A stretch of DNA of 64,000 nt. It comes from Rhizophagus irregularis (Eukaryota > Glomeromycota > Glomeromycetes > Glomerales > Glomeraceae). Positions 58,201-64,000 of this stretch are shown in pieces. The position numbers were made by a program, and so were the translations under genes. The notes under the pieces were generated by a model. The model had not been told where the DNA came from and did not search any database. It worked only from the letters and a program-made list of their open reading frames with translations. Numbering within the stretch: position 1 is the stretch's first letter; every line of letters starts with the position of its first letter. The stretch covers positions 124,001 to 188,000 of the forward strand of contig NC_089441.1 of assembly GCF_026210795.1 (NCBI RefSeq), in the 5' to 3' direction.

Positions 58201-61200
58201 ATAGATCAGAGTGATAAATAATAACCCAACACAAGAAATTCGTATTTGACCATATCGTTCGATATAATGTTATCGTCGTTGAGAATTTAAAACGGAATAT
58301 TTCTCTTTTGTCGAGATTTTTCTGAAATAAAATCCAATTAAATAATAAATCATTTTAGTTGTTTTGATCATTTGTTTACTAAAATACCATGCATGCTACT
58401 ATTAATAAATGTAAAAAGTTAAGAAATACCGACAAACGAATAGGAGAATTTTTGAATTTATGATATTATATATATTTTTTTTATTTATTAGATTTACTTT
58501 TTTATATGTATTTGAGTCACTACTTTTAAATATTAATTAAAAAGAAAATGGGATTTTTTTTCTTTGCTCAAATTTCAGTTTAAATTTCATAATTTCATGA
58601 GAAGAAAAAAGAGGCTGGTGAAAAAAAAAATCATGTGTTTTAAAGTTTGTAACATAAAACTCGTGATCGAAAAGATTTTTATATTGTGTTGATGGGTACA
58701 ATGTTACCTTTAAAGAAAGAAGGAGACAAAAAAGTAAAATCTTGCACAATAAATCAGGTTAAATATATATTTATATAAAAAAGAATTTTTTTTTGTGTAA
58801 ATGGAATCGAAAATGGAATGTATCGTTGACTACAAAAGTCGGGTAACTTTTATAGATAGCCCCACATCAAATGACCCAAACCAATTGCACATCAATTACC
58901 CTTTACATCTTTAAAGAATAAGATTTCGAAATAAATATATTGATTTTAAAAATAGATTAGTTTAACAAATAATCAAGCATGATCTTACGATATAATTACT
59001 TCTTTTGTAATTAAAAAATTCTTTATGGGAACTCGTTAAATAATTTTAAGGATAAATAATTTTAAGGGTAACGTTTCAGAAATAATTCGGGCAACCCTAG
59101 TAACTCTTAATTTTTTTTTTTGTAAATCACGTATGATATAATATTTAAATTATTCTTAAAATTTTTTAATTGTTGTACATTTTATCGAATAAGTCTTAGC
59201 TAATACTCTTTTTTATTTTATTTTATTTTATTTTTTTCAAACAAAGAAACGAGAAAAAAAAAATTTCGAGAATTTTCAACAAGATTCATAATATTTTGAT
59301 CGATCATATCAAAAAAATTAATTAATTTTTTCGTGTTATCTTCGCGATACAGAAACGCCAATAGTGCGTAACACAAAACAAAAACAAAAAAATATATGAT
59401 TCAAACTAATTCTAATAATTTTTTTTTTTTTTTCACCGAATCTAAATTATTTCGTAACCTTTTTCCCAAAGTTATGGAGAAAGTAGTTTAGTTAAAGAAC
59501 AATAAACAAATAACGTGCGGATCGGCTCTGTGTGTAATTGCGTCATAGTTTGTTGCGCATGTGCAATGTTAAATATGATTATCACAAATCGGGGAAATTT
59601 CTTGGGATCGGTTAATTAATTACCGTAAGATTTTATTATATATTTTTTGGAAAATTTTAATAAATTTTTTTTTTTTTCTAATAATAATATTACATCATAA
59701 TTTCATAAGTTTTTTCATTGATAATGTTTTAAATCGATTATCATGGAAAAGTCTTAACAATGGGAACGTATTTTGAATTATTTTAACTAAATACAGTATA
59801 TTTTTTTGTTTTGTTTTGAATGGCTTTTAAACTTTTTTTATCATTGAAATTCTTTATTCATAATAATTCGGCTACTCTCTATCAAATGAAAGAGATATGA
59901 AGAAAAAAAAAAATAATCTTATTAATTGAGTTGAGTTGTATATTTTTTTTAATCGAAATCACGTGATTTAATTGAGATCGTCAAAGAAAGAAAATTCGAA
60001 AAGGGATTAAAAATAAAAAAAAATTCGAATATAATTATAATTTATATATAACAAAATAATCATATTTAAACACGTATTATATTGTACACATAAATAATAA
60101 TTTATAGATCTATGACACATTAAATTACGCTTTGTTTATATTCCTGCATCACAGAGTACGAATAAAGTTCAAAGATATTCTTGATATTCTTTGTAAAAAA
60201 AAAAAAGAAAATAAATTAGGAAATTTGAAATCCGATAACAGTTAAAGAAATTATATTTGATTATATTTAATCTAATCTTTATTTAGATAAATGTCTCGGA
60301 AAACAATTTTCAAAGATTTATGATTGTGAAACATTCTAAATATTTTATTAATATATATGTATTATATGTACAAAGTAATTTACTTTATTTAGTTTATTTT
60401 ATAATTTTTTGTCTTAGGTCTAAATGTTAAGCCACCAGTGACAATAAATGGTTTAGAACGTTTAATGAGATTTTCAAAACGTAAAAATTTTGTGTAATGG
60501 AGTCATTTTGGAATTACCAAAAAAAAAAAAAATTTTTTTTTCATAGGTTTTGAAATTTAATATATTTTTTTTATTTGAAAAAAAAAACGCCAATTTACTT
60601 AAATTAGTTTTAACATGGCGGAGTAAATTTCTTTAATCGGTATTGAGCGGCCGGCATTATAGAGTGATGTCAGTGAGGCTTTTTTTCTCTCGTGACATAA
60701 TAATTCCGGGAAACAATAATGATACAATAATACATTTGACAGAAAACTTACAGGAATTTTGTCATTTGTTACTCAAATTTTTATATTTAGTAAAAGAATG
60801 CATTACAATTTATTTTAATTAGGTAACAAACAATGTTGATCATTTTACTTTTTACTTTCGCTTTAAAAAAAAAAATTTTTTTTTTTACTTTGTTTTTTTT
60901 TAAAAAAAAAAGAAATTACTATTAATGTATGACAATCGAAATCATTCGATATGAATAAAAAAAAATATAATATTTATCGTTTAAAATTGTATATTCTAAA
61001 TAAAAAAAAACAAAAAAGTAAAAAAAGAAGGCTTAAATAATAGTTAGGGAATATAAATAAATGAAATCATCATTTTTATAAATTAGGGAGAAATGTTCCG
61101 TCATAAAAAAATGATTTTCACGGGAAATAAATCGATGATTGTTTATTTGTTTAAAAATTATCACCTGAGGATTTTTTTTTTTTTTAATGATGAAAGTGGT

Positions 61201-61998
61201 GTAATAACCAATACGTGGGGCATTGTTCCAATATCACCTTTTTTAATCATTTTGTATATGCAAATTAAATTGTTACGTAATAAATAAACGATTTTCTATT
61301 CTCTTGATATATTTAGTAACATATAAATATAATACAATATATTATATATATATAGTATCATATAGTATCATATAGTATATAATAGTATAATATAGTATAA
61401 TATTAAGTATTATATATATAGTATAATATATAATATTATATATATACTTTATACAATACAGCCGAAGTGAAAAAAAAAACCCGAATTAATGTGACTTGTA
61501 ATATAAATAAGGAATAACAAAAAGTTGTTTAGTAATTATTAGTCAAATAATTCAAATAAATATTAATAAAAGTAGTAATTTGATATTCTAAAGTAGATCA
61601 TTTTTATTTAACGTTTTATATAAATTATATAAATTATGTGTAATCTTATACATTTTATGACATCAAGCCACATGTGGTTGTTACATATTTGGTTTAGTTC
61701 ATCTTAACATTGACATTTCATAAATATATTACGAATGTTTTATTTATGTTGTATAACAATCATTTTTTTTTATTTTATTTATGCATTTCTTACCAAATAT
61801 ATTACGTGTTATACTTTGCAACATTTATAAATACGCCCGAATTTTGGTTCCAAAAAAAAATTTAGAAAAAAAAAAAATAATCAAAAAATAATATATATTT
61901 TTTTTTAAAAAAAAAACATAAAATAAATAATTATATATATATATTATATATATTAAGATATTATTAAGATATTATTAAGATATATAAAAAAAAACACA
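55294..61998. other. 6.7-kb gene-poor stretch
   Basis: AT-rich with long A/T runs. Weak candidates only: a TTG-started frame at 56810-57031 with one hydrophobic helix, a minus ORF at 57441-57626 that is partly hydrophobic, and a short exon-like stretch VKPPVTINGLERLMRFSKRK at about 60428-60495 (+) after a CTTAG acceptor. Two GATAA-type words near 56270-56335 resemble the word arrays. ATAGTATCAT repeats lie at 61350-61440. None is strong enough to call a gene. Confidence 0.4.
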
Positions 61999-62259
61999 AT
62001 GTCAACAACAGCAACAAGAACACAACAAAAATCAAAAAATTCTTACCATACATCACAACCACCGACAGAATCAATGATTGAAGCAGCAAAAATTGATTAC
62101 GCTACTCGTCTTTTCTTACATACTCAACAACAACTTCAACAAGTATATTCTTCACCATCAGAAGATAAAGAAAGGAAGAATAATAAAGGTTTTATGAGAA
62201 AAGACTACGGTGAAATTCGTGATCAAAAAGTCAAGAAAACGAACAAAAGAAATTGGTGA
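61999..62259 (+). CDS. Hypothetical protein, 86 aa, Q-rich and basic
   Basis: A single-exon ORF starting MSTTATRTQQKSKNSYHTSQ. The middle IEAAKIDYATRLFLHTQQQL looks helical; the C-terminus is charged (KVKKTNKRNW). Codon use is more balanced than in the surrounding AT-rich DNA, and the A-rich leader before the ATG resembles other fungal starts. No domain recognised. It could also be the first exon of a longer gene, but no good donor precedes the stop. Confidence 0.5.
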   Translation: MSTTATRTQQKSKNSYHTSQPPTESMIEAAKIDYATRLFLHTQQQLQQVYSSPSEDKERKNNKGFMRKDYGEIRDQKVKKTNKRNW

Positions 62260-64000
62260 CTAACCGCCCTTTGCGATAAATACGATAAATATTGTTGCAG
62301 AAGAAATAAAACTGGTATTGATTCAAGCTAACTAAAAGAAGTGATGATGATCAAATGATCAAAATTACAAAATTAGTATTATAAAGTTAGTTATATATAT
62401 TATATATATATTATATATATATAGATTTACTTTTTAGCTAGAATTTTTTTTACTTTTTTTTTTTTTTGTATTGATAATTAAAAAGTCGTTGCATTTATTA
62501 TCCAGGGAATAATTTTTGACTAGCTCATTTAATTCCGCTAATTAATTTTACTTTAGCAATAAAAAAAAAATGTTCAGCTTTATAAGAATATGTTTTTTTT
62601 TTAGATTTATAATATAATAATTCTGTGAGCGTTATTTTTATTTTTTTCTTAAAAAAAAATTCCAGATAATAATAATAAAAATACTTTTTCTTTTTTTCGT
62701 TAAAATTATTTCGTTATTTTCTTTATTTGTGATATTACTTTTGCGTAATTTTTGTGTAATAACTTGGTGTTTTTTTTTTCGTAAGCCAATATAGGAAATA
62801 TACTTCCCATTGATACCGAATTTTGGAATTTTGAGCCCACGCATGATTTAGAAGGCGTAAACAAAATACACAAATTCAAAAGGTAACTAAAAAATTTAAA
62901 CAATTGTATTATAACTTATTGTTTGTATCTTTCATCTAATTTACGCCAATGTAAATCTACTAGAACTACTTTGAAACTATTACGCAAAGGGGATTGTGGA
63001 ATGATGAAACTTAAAACAACTTTGGAAACAATCACACTTTTGATCATAGTATGAATGATTTTTTCATCATATTTCGATTTTACTATTTTTATTTTTTTTT
63101 AATGATGATGAAATCTGATTTCATTTCAAAAATCTTACGACACATTCAGTGATTTCATAAGATTTTCATAATTTTTAACAAATTTGTTTGATGTTTATAT
63201 ATATCCATTTTTTTTTTTTTTAAAGTTGTAGATCTGAGATTACTCATAGTTCTGCACAAACATAATGACGCAATTACACAAATGATCATTCATTTTCACA
63301 CGTGTGGTTTGAAATTTATTCAGAGTTAGTTTGTTTTTTATAATATATCAATTTTCTTGTATATTAGATCTTTTAAAAAAAGGTGAGAATTTTTAATCAT
63401 ATATCAATTTTTTTTACTTTCATATAATTTATTTTTTTTAAAAAAAAAATATAATATAATGCTAATAAATCATCACGCCACATTTTAAAAGACGCCATTA
63501 CACAATATAACGCCATAATACTCTTTAATTCTTATTTGGTAAAAAAAAACAAATCTCAATTTTAAATGTTTGTAACTAATTCTGGGTAATCTGATTAGGT
63601 TTAGTATTAATGTTTAGTATCGTGTGATGTAAAAATTTCTTATTGATCTTGATAAAAAAGTTATGATTGTTCGATTGAACGAATCTTTATGGCGTAAATA
63701 GCGTAAATAATTCTAAAGTTCTAAGATAAGAAAAGTTTTCTTAGATATTAGGTACGAGAAATCTCTTTTTTTAATGGCGTAATTACATAAATATTTGTTA
63801 TCATTTTCACTATGATATATTATTTTACCACTAAATCATATCCTACTACTTTAGGTAAAGCCAATTTTTAGGTGTGAAATAAAGATGATTATATTTGATC
63901 TTAAAAAAGAATATTGACGCCTAAACTAAAAAAATTTATAATAGATCATTTTTTAAAGAATTGGGGTAAGAAAATAGAAATTCCGTTTATTGAAAGAATA
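62260..64000. other. AT-rich right end, no gene recognised
   Basis: Poly-A/T runs and short minus-strand ORFs at 62638-62903 that share the same DNA in two frames. GGCGTAAATAGCGTAAATAA words near 63692 repeat loosely. Nothing firm to annotate. Confidence 0.45.

Noticed and set aside
58537-58749. Short minus-strand ORF
   Set aside because: Composition follows the A/T background; no motif and no splice context.

Overview
The window looks like nuclear DNA of a strongly AT-rich fungus, most likely an arbuscular mycorrhizal fungus of the Rhizophagus type (Glomeromycotina). This rests on the base composition, many GT-AG introns of about 65-110 nt, a full set of fungal housekeeping genes, and dense remains of DNA transposons and lineage-specific repeat-rich genes. 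The genus is an inference from gene style, not a database result. All exon joins below were worked out by hand from reading frame and splice sites.

The window divides into compartments. (1) 1-18 kb is accessory. It holds a decayed Plavaka/CACTA-like transposase running off the left edge, a 2.7 kb inverted-repeat element with a tiny two-exon gene in its centre, and at least five complete or broken members of an unrecognised gene family (6.3-7.9, 9.8, 11.3-13.1, 13.6-14.1 and 16.6-17.6 kb). Among them lie a small RRM-like gene, a bZIP-like gene and a zinc-knuckle gene relic. (2) 18-23 kb is a stack of mobile elements: a retroposed copy with target-site duplication, a Tc1/mariner-type foldback element, a TA-flanked element carrying a hAT-like element, and two hAT-like elements nested inside each other, each with a perfect 8-bp target duplication.

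(3) 24.6-37.5 kb is a compact housekeeping core of six well-built genes: a SAM-dependent methyltransferase, an UNC93-like membrane protein, an FHA-kinase (Chk2/Rad53-like layout), Prp19 (splicing E3 ligase), a secreted GH20 beta-hexosaminidase and a DUF7918-like protein. The kinase and Prp19 are divergent and share a 163-bp promoter. The UNC93 and kinase genes converge, as do Prp19 and hexosaminidase.

(4) 37.5-64 kb is gene-poor. It contains non-autonomous transposons (TA-flanked and hAT-like), a three-level nest at 49.85-52.19 kb, one badly decayed multi-exon gene (47.6-49.5 kb), microsatellites, and one plausible short gene at 62 kb.

The most unusual theme is a recurring transposon architecture: short TIRs (several with 8-bp target duplications) enclosing inverted arrays of a 5-8 bp word that differs between families (GAGTC, GGATC, ATCGA, GTGCAC, AAATGA, GCAAAT). 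A pair of related copies also shows heavy CpG to TpG/CpA decay. The second theme is the local family of Q-rich genes sharing an LPKW...LFLRTRN block, one member of which has a clean exon-plus-intron duplication.
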